Source: Planktothrix tepida PCC 9214
GTDB lineage: Bacteria; Cyanobacteriota; Cyanobacteriia; Cyanobacteriales; Microcoleaceae
Length of the DNA stretch: 64,000 nt
Assembly: GCF_900009145.1 (NCBI RefSeq)
Contig: NZ_LN889796.1
Location: 6,204 to 70,203 of the forward strand
Reading direction: 5' to 3'
Shown: one piece after another, positions 1 to 10,000 of the stretch
Position numbering within the stretch: position 1 is the stretch's first letter
How the letters are laid out: each line of letters opens with the position of its first letter
Notes under the pieces: generated by a model
The model's input: only the letters and a program-made list of their open reading frames with translations
Databases searched by the model: none
What the model was told of the DNA's origin: nothing
Program-made: the position numbers and the translations under genes

Positions 1-119
1 GGGGACGTTCGATGAATGTGGGGTTTAGGTTTTGTTGTAGGGGGGTCATAAATTTTTTAATGATTGAACCGAAATAACTTAACTACTAATATAGACATTA
101 TTCTGAAAACTCAAAACCA

Positions 120-1100
120 ATGGAAAGCCGTCAAACCTTAAATTTTCCTGTGATGGGATGTGGAACTTGGGCCTGGGGAAATCGCCTATTATGGGGTTAT
201 GATCCTAGTATGGATGAACAGTTACAGCAAGTCTTTAACTTGTGTGTGAGTCAGGGGGTAACGTTATTTGATACGGGAGATTCCTATGGGACGGGTAAAT
301 TAAATGGACGGAGTGAATCGCTTTTAGGACAGTTTTCTCAACAGTATCAAGGTGTTAATCAAGACCGAATTTGTATCGCTACAAAGTTAGCGCCCTATCC
401 TTGGCGATTAACACGCAAATCGATGATTCAAGCCTGTGAAAATTCGGCCAAACGGTTAGGAAAAAATGTCGATTTAGTGCAGATGCACTGGTCTACAGCT
501 AATTATGCTCCTTGGCAAGAATGGAATTTATTAGAAGGGTTAGGCGATTTATATGAACAGGGATTCGTTAAGGGAGTGGGATTATCCAATTATGGGCCGA
601 AACGGTTAAAAAAAGTGTATCAAAAATTAGCAGACCGAGGAATTCCGATTTCAACTTTACAGGTACAATATTCGTTATTATCAACTTATCCGGTCAGGGA
701 ATTAGGATTAAAAGAAGTTTGTGATGAATTGGGGATTCAATTAATTGCTTATAGTCCGTTAGGGTTAGGATTATTAACAGGAAAATTCTCGGAAAATAGC
801 CCCTTACCGAAAGGGATTCGAGGGGGATTATTTAAAAAATTATTACCGGGAATTCAACCGATTTTAGGTTGTTTGAAAGAAATTGCTGAATTTCGGTCTA
901 AAACTGTTACCCAAGTTGCTTTAAATTGGTGTATTTGTAAAGGCACAATTCCAATTCCGGGGGCTAAAAATTTAGAGCAAGCTAAGGATAATTTAGGGGC
1001 GTTAGGATGGTCTTTAGACTCAGGAGAAGTAGCAGGGTTAGATAATGCCGTAATGCGTTCTAATCAACAAATGGTGCAGAATATTTTCCAGACTTCTTGA
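120..1100 (+). CDS. Aldo/keto reductase
   Basis: Predicted NAD(P)H-dependent oxidoreductase of the aldo/keto reductase superfamily, cytosolic, 326 residues, the usual length for a single (beta/alpha)8 barrel. The catalytic tetrad can be placed: D51 and Y56 in FDTGDSYGTG, K89 in IATKL and H123 in VQMHW. The C-terminal cofactor-binding part is visible as IPIPGAKNLEQAKDN. The substrate cannot be told from sequence. The gene stands alone, ending 6 bases before the stop of the convergent PIN gene. No clear Shine-Dalgarno precedes the ATG, which is common in cyanobacteria. Confidence 0.9.
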   Translation: MESRQTLNFPVMGCGTWAWGNRLLWGYDPSMDEQLQQVFNLCVSQGVTLFDTGDSYGTGKLNGRSESLLGQFSQQYQGVNQDRICIATKLAPYPWRLTRKSMIQACENSAKRLGKNVDLVQMHWSTANYAPWQEWNLLEGLGDLYEQGFVKGVGLSNYGPKRLKKVYQKLADRGIPISTLQVQYSLLSTYPVRELGLKEVCDELGIQLIAYSPLGLGLLTGKFSENSPLPKGIRGGLFKKLLPGIQPILGCLKEIAEFRSKTVTQVALNWCICKGTIPIPGAKNLEQAKDNLGALGWSLDSGEVAGLDNAVMRSNQQMVQNIFQTS

Positions 1101-1106
1101 TTTTTA

Positions 1107-1523
1107 TCATTTCTGAGCGATTAAACTCAAAAAATCTGTTGCATTTACAATTTCAATTCCTTGATAATTATTTAAAGGAAGTAAATGTTTTTTGTCTCCA
1201 GTTACGATATAATTGGCGTGACCTATAACCGCGCATTCTAATACCATATTATCATCAGGATCAGTAATAATTACATTAAGAGTATTAGAAATGATAGCCA
1301 ACTCTGAACAGTTAGCTATCATTTCGACTTCTGACTCAACTTTTTCTAACGAATAGCGAAATTTAAACTGTAGTTTTTCTCGAAACTCATCCAGAATTTC
1401 TTGACAAGTTACAGATTGAATTTGACCTAAATGAGCAAGTCGCAAACACTGATAGGGACTACCTCGTTGTGAGAGAACAGTTGCAATCAGAATATTAGTA
1501 TCAAAAACAACTCTTATTGACAC
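1107..1523 (-). CDS. PIN-domain toxin of a type II toxin-antitoxin pair
   Basis: A 138-residue PIN-domain protein of the 'putative toxin-antitoxin toxin component, PIN family' type, predicted to be a Mg-dependent ribonuclease. The N-terminal acidic motif VVFDTNILIA (D8) and the later acidic cluster TDPDDNMVLE and VTGDKKHLL fit the PIN active site. The start is GTG and overlaps the end of the upstream antitoxin-like gene by 10 bases, as expected for translationally coupled TA pairs. The target RNA is unknown. Confidence 0.85.
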   Translation of the reverse strand: MSIRVVFDTNILIATVLSQRGSPYQCLRLAHLGQIQSVTCQEILDEFREKLQFKFRYSLEKVESEVEMIANCSELAIISNTLNVIITDPDDNMVLECAVIGHANYIVTGDKKHLLPLNNYQGIEIVNATDFLSLIAQK

Positions 1524-1771
1524 TTTCTATCCTCATGCAAAATATCATTAATAAAATCTAATCGTTCCTCCTCATTCATCTTATCCCAATCTTTCCCCCT
1601 TTTCCAAGCTAAAAGTCGCCCATTTTCTTCTCCATCTTTTGTAAACTGGTCGAGGGAACCCCAACGAGACTCGATTAAAAATCCGACTAATTCCGCTTGA
1701 CAATAAGAAGGAAGTTGCTTGACTAAATCTAGGACTTGCTCATAAGTTAAAGTTAAGGTTGATGTTGACAA
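1514..1771 (-). CDS. Antitoxin-like protein paired with the PIN toxin
   Basis: An 85-residue acidic protein directly upstream of the PIN gene and overlapping it by 10 bases. The role as antitoxin is inferred from position and size; no named DNA-binding fold was recognised. Its N-terminus (LTLTYEQVLDLVKQLP) closely resembles that of the 71-residue protein at 1894-2109 (LTVTTEQIIDLIQQLP), so the two are likely paralogues. The C-terminal half is rich in D, E, K and W and is probably the part that contacts the toxin. Confidence 0.65.
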   Translation of the reverse strand: MSTSTLTLTYEQVLDLVKQLPSYCQAELVGFLIESRWGSLDQFTKDGEENGRLLAWKRGKDWDKMNEEERLDFINDILHEDRKCQ

Positions 1772-1893
1772 TGGTTTTACCTCCAGTATATAAATTTACT
1801 ATCAATAATGATTGTAGCTTTTATTTTTAATAATTGATATAATCAATATGATTAAACTTACAGTAGATTGAAGCTAAATTATCTAAAATAAAA

Positions 1894-2109
1894 TTACTCA
1901 CAACTTGCTTCCTCTCGTCGTTCTTGAATGAACTCATCAACTAAATGACGTTCAGGGTAATTAGATTTTAAAATCCCTCTTAATTTTCCTGTTGGGTTTT
2001 GGGTTTCGGTTTCTTTGGCAAGTTCTAGCAACACCATCCGTTTTTGTTCTAATGGCAATTGTTGGATCAGATCAATAATTTGTTCTGTTGTTACAGTTAA
2101 GGTGGGCAT
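1894..2109 (-). CDS. Solo antitoxin-like small protein
   Basis: A 71-residue protein sharing the N-terminal pattern LTxTxEQxxDLxxQLP with the antitoxin at 1514-1771. Such N-termini are common in small cyanobacterial antitoxin-like proteins. No toxin gene follows: the 122 bases between its stop and the next gene hold no recognisable ORF, so it is either an orphan or the survivor of a second TA pair. The C-terminus EFIQERREEASCE is charged and may be disordered. Confidence 0.55.
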   Translation of the reverse strand: MPTLTVTTEQIIDLIQQLPLEQKRMVLLELAKETETQNPTGKLRGILKSNYPERHLVDEFIQERREEASCE

Positions 2110-2184
2110 AAAGATTATTCTGAAAGATTAAATCATGATAGGGAATATGAGAAGGATATAGTATTTTTTAGTATAACACAAATA

Positions 2185-3252
2185 TTATCTAACAGACCAA
2201 TCCTCTAAAGCCATCTGGATTATACTGTCTACTGAGGTAAAATCAGAAGCATCAACTGGTCTTAACTTTTGACGAGATTTCATATATTTTCGATAATTGA
2301 TATAGTAATCTTGGAAACTCTTATAAACCTCATTAATTTCTGTTGTTCTTAAAGGATAATTTAAGTAACAAGGATCATCTCTATAACAACGAGTATAAAA
2401 ATCTTCAAATTTTTCAACATTGGTATAATCATCAGTACATATTCTAATTCTATCTACTCTTTTAACATTCTTAGTTACCATCGAAAAGATAGTAGGTAAA
2501 TAAACATATAATGATAATTTATCTTTTGGATTTGTTTCTTCTGCGGGATCATACATAAAAGATACGCAAGTTTTATCAGTTAATAACTCACCCTTTTTAT
2601 TGAATTTAGCAAAAAACATTTCTTTTGAAGAATAATTATATTGAGTCTCTAAACTCAGATCAGGACTATAGGATAGAATTTTTTGAATGATTAATAAAAT
2701 CCTTTCTCTAATTTCTGGTTTATCTAACAAATATCCCTGAATAAAGGAAGGTAAAGACTCAAATAATGAATCTTCTATAATTTCAATTGGAATTTTTGAT
2801 AAAATTCTATTATCAAGTTTTTTTAAAACTAAAAAATATTCTCCATTGTCGTATTGTTTGACTTCATGGGTTAATAATAAGCAATCAGGAATCATCTTTT
2901 GAGCATAATCAATAGTTGAATTATTAAAATGTGAAGCGATCGCAATTAAAAGAAATTTTTTACTAAAATCTACTCGTTTAAAATTAGGATCTTGATGAGA
3001 TTCTTTTCCGAAAAAATCTTGATATCTTAATAATTGATCTATACTGGCTTTTCCTTCTCCTTTTTTAAGCTCTAAGATTGCGAGTCTACCGTCTGGGTTA
3101 ACTCCTAATATATCAGAACGATTTTGTTTATTAATAAAATATTGTCTTTTAACCGGTTCTAAATTAAGTAATGGTTGGAGGTGTAACCAGATAAATTCTT
3201 CGAGTAAGGCTTCAGACTTAAGCAAAAGTTTTCCCTTGGACGACCTTAACAT
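2185..3252 (-). CDS. NucS/DUF91-like PD-(D/E)xK nuclease-domain protein
   Basis: A 355-residue protein with an N-terminal PD-(D/E)xK-type nuclease domain: D47 in RSDILGV and E61-x-K63 in AILELKKG, followed by the helix SIDQLLRYQDFF, the layout of the NucS-like endonuclease fold. The rest, about residues 100-355, is not recognised and has many aromatic and charged residues. The ATG at 3252 (MLRSSKGK) is preferred; an upstream in-frame start at 3294 would add 14 hydrophobic residues not expected in this family. It lies next to TA genes and may act in DNA repair or defence, but that is inference. Confidence 0.65.
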   Translation of the reverse strand: MLRSSKGKLLLKSEALLEEFIWLHLQPLLNLEPVKRQYFINKQNRSDILGVNPDGRLAILELKKGEGKASIDQLLRYQDFFGKESHQDPNFKRVDFSKKFLLIAIASHFNNSTIDYAQKMIPDCLLLTHEVKQYDNGEYFLVLKKLDNRILSKIPIEIIEDSLFESLPSFIQGYLLDKPEIRERILLIIQKILSYSPDLSLETQYNYSSKEMFFAKFNKKGELLTDKTCVSFMYDPAEETNPKDKLSLYVYLPTIFSMVTKNVKRVDRIRICTDDYTNVEKFEDFYTRCYRDDPCYLNYPLRTTEINEVYKSFQDYYINYRKYMKSRQKLRPVDASDFTSVDSIIQMALEDWSVR

Positions 3253-3301
3253 AATTTCGAGAATAACCTCATAAAGTATTAAGCTAACAATCAACCGCGG
3301 T

Positions 3302-3619
3302 TTAGAACTCCTCCACCATCCATTCTGACGATCTCCCGCCTAAATCTAGGGGAATACTAACGGCTTTTCCTAAACGAGGTTTTTCACGGGTATTGAGAAT
3401 ATAATGTTTCACCTGTTCAGTAGTTCCCCAACTATTCAAATAATCGGCGATCGCATTCAAATGGGCAATATATTCAGCTTCACTCAGGGGAAAAGACATT
3501 TGTTCTAAATATTTCCACATAATTTGTAGGAAGATTTTACCCCGTGTCCGTCGTAATTGTAGATCGTAGGACACGCCCCATTTATCTAATAAAAGTTGAC
3601 GTAGATCTTCACCTGTCAT
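3302..3619 (-). CDS. DUF3067 family protein
   Basis: A 105-residue protein that matches the cyanobacterial and plastid DUF3067 family from memory: N-terminal MTGEDLRQLLLDKWG, the central KIFLQIMWKYLEQMSFPLSE and the C-terminal PRLGKAVSIPLDLGGRS. Its function is unknown. It has no membrane segment or signal peptide. It sits 21 bases upstream of the stop-distal edge of the protease gene on the same strand, and may be co-transcribed with it. Confidence 0.8.
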   Translation of the reverse strand: MTGEDLRQLLLDKWGVSYDLQLRRTRGKIFLQIMWKYLEQMSFPLSEAEYIAHLNAIADYLNSWGTTEQVKHYILNTREKPRLGKAVSIPLDLGGRSSEWMVEEF

Positions 3620-3640
3620 GGTTAGATTTCCCCCCTAAGA

Positions 3641-5134
3641 TTAACTGCCAATTCCTAACCCTCTAGCTAACCCTGGTGTCAGGGGAAATAGGGTTGCAAT
3701 CATTAAAAATAAAACCAATAATCCCAAGGCGGCGCGAGTATCATCGGGTTCGGTTAATTCATTTAAACTGGGGCGTTCTAAATTCCGTTGTAAAATTAAA
3801 ATTACTAAAGCCCAATACAGCGCTAAAGGATTGGCTAAAGATGCGATCGCTAATACAATAAAGGTCGCTAAGGTTGAACGTCCGGCAATTTTTCGACCAT
3901 AAATCGCCTGCATAATTCGTCCCCCATCCAATTGTCCCGCAGGCATTAAATTTAAGGCGGTAATCACTAATCCAAACCACCCAATTAACGCCAAAGGATG
4001 AATATCTACGGTGGTTTGATGCAATTGTGAGCCTAAAATTGCCCGTGATAAAGTTCCGACCAAAACTGATCCTTGAAAAAATTCCGTTGGAACTTTAAAT
4101 AAACTCCCTGGATGAGATAGAAATAACCCACTAATTAACATTAATAAAGATAATCCTCCGCCGGCGGCTGGCCCTGCAAAGGCGACATCAAATAAAACCG
4201 TTCTATTGGGTAAAACCGATTCAAAACGATTGAAGGCCCCAAAGGTTCCGATTTGAATCGTCGGAATAAAAAACGGCCAGCTAAATTTAATATTATAACG
4301 TTTGGCTAGGATTTGATGGGCAATTTCATGCAGCATTAAAATGGTCATAATCCCGATGGCAATTGGTAAAAGTTCAGGATAGCGATTAATATTTTCAAAA
4401 AAATCGAATCCTAATAATAAACCAGTCGCTTCAAAAATAGTACCAACTGTAATTCCCCCTAAAATAATCGCTAAAATTTTTTGAGTGGTTGAAGTGGTTG
4501 CAGGTTCATTGGTGCGGGGAAGAACAATCACAACGGGTTTTCCATCAGGATTATCCACTAAAAATAACCGTAAGCGATCGCCAATCCGTTGTTGTAATTT
4601 CGTGGATAATTGTTGATAAGCCGTTTCAGGATCACTGCGAAGATTTCCTTTAAAAATTGCCCCATCTTGATAGGGAATGGTTTCTGTGGCAAAAAACGTG
4701 TCAACGCCAAAAATTCCTTGAATAATTTTGAGATCTTCGGGAGATAAAGGAACAGGTTGCAAAGGAGAAATTGGCTCAGAAGCCGGGGGCGTGTGATGGG
4801 CTGTTTCGGATGAAGTTGAACTGTCCACAGCATCAAGTTTGGGTTCAGGGGGAGACACTGCATCTTGATTGGCGATTTCTCGGAGTTTTCGGCCAATCAT
4901 TATATATAAGCCTGTGGACGCTACAAATAAGAATAAGATACTCACCACATTCAGGTAGATTCCCAGGGCTGCCAAGGTGAAAAATAGTAACCAAGGGGAC
5001 ATTAACGCGACGGATTGTAACCAGGATAATAAACCTAGTTTTCCGTAAGGTCTAGCGCGATAATACCCCCAACCTAGGATGCCAAGGGCAACAAAAAGAA
5101 CTAGAACAGTGGTGTTATCAGATGCAGTAAACAT
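3641..5134 (-). CDS. Site-2-type intramembrane metalloprotease (M50, EGY-like)
   Basis: A 497-residue multi-spanning zinc protease. The catalytic motif is HEIAH (H269, E270, H273) and the third ligand lies in the PAGQLDGGR motif (D403), the signature of M50 proteases. Two N-terminal membrane helices (about 8-25 and 47-80) are followed by a soluble Pro/Ser-rich linker and a domain (130-210) like that of plant EGY1-type homologues. The membrane core begins near residue 217. The family cleaves membrane-bound regulators or acts in thylakoid biogenesis; the substrate here is unknown. It follows the small DUF3067 gene's strand and spacing (21 bases). Confidence 0.85.
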   Translation of the reverse strand: MFTASDNTTVLVLFVALGILGWGYYRARPYGKLGLLSWLQSVALMSPWLLFFTLAALGIYLNVVSILFLFVASTGLYIMIGRKLREIANQDAVSPPEPKLDAVDSSTSSETAHHTPPASEPISPLQPVPLSPEDLKIIQGIFGVDTFFATETIPYQDGAIFKGNLRSDPETAYQQLSTKLQQRIGDRLRLFLVDNPDGKPVVIVLPRTNEPATTSTTQKILAIILGGITVGTIFEATGLLLGFDFFENINRYPELLPIAIGIMTILMLHEIAHQILAKRYNIKFSWPFFIPTIQIGTFGAFNRFESVLPNRTVLFDVAFAGPAAGGGLSLLMLISGLFLSHPGSLFKVPTEFFQGSVLVGTLSRAILGSQLHQTTVDIHPLALIGWFGLVITALNLMPAGQLDGGRIMQAIYGRKIAGRSTLATFIVLAIASLANPLALYWALVILILQRNLERPSLNELTEPDDTRAALGLLVLFLMIATLFPLTPGLARGLGIGS

Positions 5135-5274
5135 TATTGACCTTAATTTTAAGCTTTGGGAGAGAATCTACATACATAAAAGCATATAGCAATCGGCTCT
5201 TTAGCGGTTGGGGTGTCCTAACTCCTGGGTATTCTCCCGTCAAGTCGCGCTTAATAGGAGTTCTGTGACTCGAT

Positions 5275-6567
5275 TTAGATCGAATTTAAGGGGTTAGGAC
5301 TCTTGGCCTGGGGGTTGGAATCCTCTAGGGGGATGAAGTCAGGATTGGCGGCTAAAATGGCTTTGGCTTCGGCCATATCTCGACGGGTGGCTTCCCGCAA
5401 TTGTTCGCGCAGGGCGGGCATAGCAGCTAAAGCCCTTGTCCAGTCGGGAATTTGAGCAGCGGCTGGATTTTGAAAAAATTCTTCCCCAGCTTCAGCGATG
5501 ACTTGTTGAAAGATATCAACTGTTGCTTCTTCTTGATGACGATCGTAATGTAAATTATTAAATCGAGCATCAACAAAATATTGACGGGTAAAATCTTGAG
5601 CTTCTCGCGTAAATTTAATTCGCAGGGTGTGAATTTGTTCACGGGTAACAACGACTCGTTCTGTTTCGATTAAGGTTCGCAAAATTGACCGCAGAACATC
5701 GGAACACATTTTGCGTAATCCTTCTTGGGAAGAGGTGCCAATCACTTGATGTTTATGATCAAAATTTCCGAGGTCAATTTGAGCAATTCTTTGAGGAGCA
5801 AGATTGCGATAGACTTCTGCTAACAACCCGATTTCTAAACCCCAATTACTCGGAATTCGAGTATTGAGAGCAATATCATTGGTGAGGGCAAATTCACCGG
5901 ATAGAGGATAACGATAGGCACTTAAATAACGTAAGTAATTGTTATAACCATATAAATCCATTAAGGCGACTAATAAGGGCGTGACAAATAGACGCATGAC
6001 GCGACCATGAAAGCCTCTAGGATCTCCTCCTAAACGAGCATAATAGGCTTTATTAAAAGAAATTCCCAGTTCTTTTTCTAGGAGGGGAAATAATAGTTTC
6101 AGGGGATAGGATTTATCATAAGTAATAATATCAGCATCATGAAGGGCGATGGCTTCTGCTTGTAAAGAGACTACCCCTAAACCAATCCATACCGCCCGAC
6201 CTTTGCCTTTGAAACTCATCAAGTCTAAGCCTTTTTCCCGCAATTTTTCTAATAATTGATTAACTCTAGGGCTATTTTCCCAAATCACCAAAGTCGGTTG
6301 GGGTAAAACACTAAAAAAGTGAACCGCTTTTGTGTATTGTTCAAGGCTTTTAGCATATAAACAAACCACAACAGTATTCACAAACTGACAGGTTGTCAGA
6401 CAATCTCGAATTCGAGTTAAAGCAGGGCGTTCTAATTCCTCATATAAAGCCGGAATCAATACAGCCGTGGGGAAAGTTTCACACAGTTGAGTGAGTCGGG
6501 CTTCCAATAAATCAAGATCACAACCAAAGTCGTGAATCGTGGTAATTAATTCTTGTTTATAGTCCAT
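5275..6567 (-). CDS. Glycosyltransferase, glucosyl-3-phosphoglycerate synthase-like
   Basis: A 430-residue GT-A-type glycosyltransferase. LHDADIITYD (a DxD-type sugar-nucleotide/metal motif), the preceding GKGRAVWIGLG and later GDPRGFHGRV and IPSNWGLEIGLL resemble glucosyl-3-phosphoglycerate synthase and mannosylglycerate synthase-like enzymes, which make compatible-solute precursors. The donor and acceptor are inferred, not seen. The ATG at 6567 (MDYKQEL) is preferred over an upstream start that adds 18 residues. It stands alone, transcribed away from the phytochrome gene. Confidence 0.7.
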   Translation of the reverse strand: MDYKQELITTIHDFGCDLDLLEARLTQLCETFPTAVLIPALYEELERPALTRIRDCLTTCQFVNTVVVCLYAKSLEQYTKAVHFFSVLPQPTLVIWENSPRVNQLLEKLREKGLDLMSFKGKGRAVWIGLGVVSLQAEAIALHDADIITYDKSYPLKLLFPLLEKELGISFNKAYYARLGGDPRGFHGRVMRLFVTPLLVALMDLYGYNNYLRYLSAYRYPLSGEFALTNDIALNTRIPSNWGLEIGLLAEVYRNLAPQRIAQIDLGNFDHKHQVIGTSSQEGLRKMCSDVLRSILRTLIETERVVVTREQIHTLRIKFTREAQDFTRQYFVDARFNNLHYDRHQEEATVDIFQQVIAEAGEEFFQNPAAAQIPDWTRALAAMPALREQLREATRRDMAEAKAILAANPDFIPLEDSNPQAKSPNPLNSI

Positions 6568-7059
6568 TATCGTTACCCAACTCCCAAGGCTGCAAGCCAA
6601 TGATAAATTCCATCCTAACACTGAACGACAAAGACGGATACAAATTTTTACAACATAGTCTCAGGAAAGCCTCACCTAGGGTTAAGAGCTAGATGAATTA
6701 GCAGTGGATTTTAAGGCTGTTCAGGGTTTAAATTTACTCTTTAAAAAAAACTTGATTTGTGTCATACTAAAGTTAGTTTTAAAATTAATAATAGTCGGCC
6801 AAAATCCGCATCTATCATCAGGGATAAGAGGTTGAGATTCAGTCAACCGTTCAAACTCTGTTTGAGCGACCCAAACAATGGGGAGGTTCGTTGAACACTA
6901 AGGAGATAGTATCTTAATAGTTAGAAAACAGCATTCTTGAATTTATTGTGATGATTTATGTCCAGGTTTTGACTTTTAATATTCAATCGGGTATGCTTTT
7001 GTATCAGACTATACCATAAACCCAGTAAACCGCCAGAGCGATTAACCTAATCTTATATT
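6568..7059. other. Intergenic region between the divergent glycosyltransferase and phytochrome genes
   Basis: No coding potential was seen on either strand. The region holds a candidate promoter for the phytochrome gene (6969-6997) and an A/T-rich run around 6740-6790. No riboswitch or sRNA structure was recognised with confidence. Confidence 0.5.
6969..6997 (+). promoter_or_regulatory. Candidate sigma70-type promoter of the phytochrome gene
   Basis: TTGACT (6969-6974) and TATGCT (6992-6997) are separated by 17 bases, close to the housekeeping consensus. The predicted transcript start would leave a leader of about 55 bases before the ATG at 7060. Confidence 0.5.
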
Positions 7060-10000
7060 ATGCAACAGGAAGAAGCAAGTATCCTCAATCAGGATTTTGT
7101 GGCACTAGAAGAAGAATTTATTAATACTCCGGGTAGAATACAACCTCATGGTCTTTTGTTAACGTTACAAGAGCCTGATTTAAAAATTTTACAAGTCAGC
7201 AGAAATGCTTTAAGGCTGTTTGGGGTTTCTGTGTCTGCTTTTCTAAATCGACCCTTAAGCCATTTTTTAAACAAACTCCAATTTTTTCAAATCCAAGACT
7301 GTTTAATTAGCAACAATTTCCAATATTATAACCCGATTCATCTTATTTTCCATATTAAAAATAAAAGAATTATCTGTGATGGAATTCTCCATCGATATCA
7401 GGATATTGTGATTTTAGAATTAGAGCTAAATCAAGATGAAAATGTCACCTTTATCAATTTTTATCATCTGGTCAGATCCTCTGTTTGTAAGATTCAAAGT
7501 GCCACAAATTTTAAGGATTTAAGTTTATTTTTGGCTCAGGAAATACGCAAAATTAGCGAATTTGATCGCGTGATGGTCTATCAATTTGATCAAGAAAAAA
7601 ATGGAGTTGTGATTGCTGAAGATAAACGACAAGATTTAGAAAGTTTTTTAGGACTTCATTATCCTCACCTAGATATTCCTGAATTTGCGAGAGACCTTTA
7701 TCAGCGAAATTGGCTGCGATTATTAGTTGATATTAATCATCAACCCGTTGATATTGTGCCTCCGATTCATCCCCTAACCCAAAAACCCTTAGATTTAAGT
7801 TTTTCGGTGCTGCGTTCTGTTTCTCCCTGTCATTTAGAATATCTTAGAAATATGGGAGTTCAAGCAACCCTTTGTATTTCTTTAATTAAAAAAGAAAGCC
7901 TTTGGGGTTTAATTGCTTGTCATCATTATTCTCCTCGTTATGTCTCTTATACCATCCGTAAAGCTTGTGAATTTCTCGGGCAAGTTATGGCGGTAGAATT
8001 ACCCTATAAAGAAATTAGTGAAGATTACCTCTATTACCGTGAAAAACTCAAATTAGTGCGTAAAAATTTACTGAATGCTCCTGCTTTAGAAACCTCTTTT
8101 ATCCAAAGTTTAGCACAAGACCAAATTAATTTATTGAATCTAGTTAAAGCTCAAGGGGCTATGATTCGGTTTGGGGAAGATGTCATGTTAGTCGGTAAAA
8201 CCCCTCCCTTAGCAGAAGTTCAAAAACTAATTGAATGGTTATCTCAATATTGCCATCAAGAAATATTTTATACGGATTGTTTGCCAAAATTGTATCCCCA
8301 AGCCGAATCTTATAAAGATTTAATCAGTGGAATTATGGCTATTTCTTTATCTCCCAATCAAAGTGAATATCATTTAATTTGGTTTAGGCCAGAAGTGATT
8401 CAAACGGTGAACTGGGCTGGAAATCCCCAAGACTCTATTGAAATTGAACAACAAGGATTGCGTCGATTAACCCCACGCCAATCCTTTGAACTCTGGAAAG
8501 AAACCGTTAAATTAAAATCCTTACCTTGGAAACCTGTTGAAATTGAAACAGCCCAAGAATTAAGAAATTCTTTGATGTTAGCCGCCTTAGAATCCAGTGA
8601 ACATCAGTTAAGACAAAGCAAAGAATTAGCTCAAGTCACGTTACAATCCATTGGTGATGCCGTGATTACCACCAATAGTCAAGGACAGATTGAATCCCTC
8701 AATCCTGTTGCTGAAGAATTAACAGGTTGGTCAGTTTTAGAAGCGAAAGGTTTACCTTTAAATGATGTGTTCAAAATTTTGGATGGAAAAACCCATCTCT
8801 TCAGCGAAAATCCCGTTGAAAAAGTTTTAAAAGAAGGGTGTATTTTTGATTTTTCCGATAATGTTATTTTAAGGGGAAAGGATGGTAAAGAACGGTCAAT
8901 TGATAATTCTGCGGCTCCTATCCGCAGCCGAGATGGTACGATTATTGGGGCTGTTTTAGTGTTTCGAGATGTCACCCAAGAACGAGAACTTGCAAATCGA
9001 TTATCTTGGCAAGCTTGTCATGATTCCTTAACCGGATTAATAAATCGCAGTGAATTTGAAAAACAGGTGACAAAAACGTTAAAATTAGTCCGCGAATCTC
9101 CCCATCATCATGCCATTTGTTATTTAGATTTAGACCAATTTAAAATTGTCAATGATACCTGTGGACATCTAGCCGGGGATGAACTTCTACGACAATTAAG
9201 TTGTTTGTTACAAAATCAAGTCACAGAACGAGATACCTTAGCCCGTTTAGGAGGAGATGAATTTGGTTTATTGTTAAATTACTATTCCTTAGATGAAGCC
9301 CAAAAAAAAGCAGTAGATTTGTGTAATGTAGTTCGAGATTTTCGCTTTGCTTGGGACGAAAAAGTTTTTTCCATTGGAGTCAGTATTGGATTAGTACAAA
9401 TCACGGATAAAACTCATGATTTAGCAACGGTTTTGAGTGCAGCAGATGCGGCTTGTTATGCAGCAAAAAATCAAGGTCGTAACCGGGTTCACCTTTATCA
9501 CGCCGATGACCAAGAGTTGATTCAACAACGTCGTGAAATTCGCTGGGCGGCGCGAATTCCTCAAGCCCTAGAAGAAAATCGCTTCTGTTTATATTATCAA
9601 CCTATTATGGACATTAATCCCGCGACAAAACCCCATAAACATGGTGAAGTTTTACTGCGGTTACGAGACACATCCGGTCAATTAATTTCACCGATGGCAT
9701 TTATTCCAGCAGCAGAACGATATGATTTAATGAAAAGCATTGACCGTTGGGTTATTCGCACTGTTTTTCAACATTTAGAACAGCATTATCTCTCTATCCA
9801 TCTCTCCGAAAATCTAGCAGAGATTCAAGAATTTTATGCGATTAACTTATCCGGGGCGAGTTTGAATAATGATGAATTTATTGAGTTTCTCTATGACCAA
9901 TTTGCACAGTATAAAGTTCCTCCCCAAGTTGTTTGCTTTGAAATTACAGAAACCCTCGCTATTGCTAACCTCAAAAAAGCAGTACAACTGATACAATCTT

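Noticed and set aside
5135-5274. Possible small RNA or tRNA between the protease and glycosyltransferase genes
   Set aside because: No cloverleaf, no conserved T-loop and no convincing stem were found.
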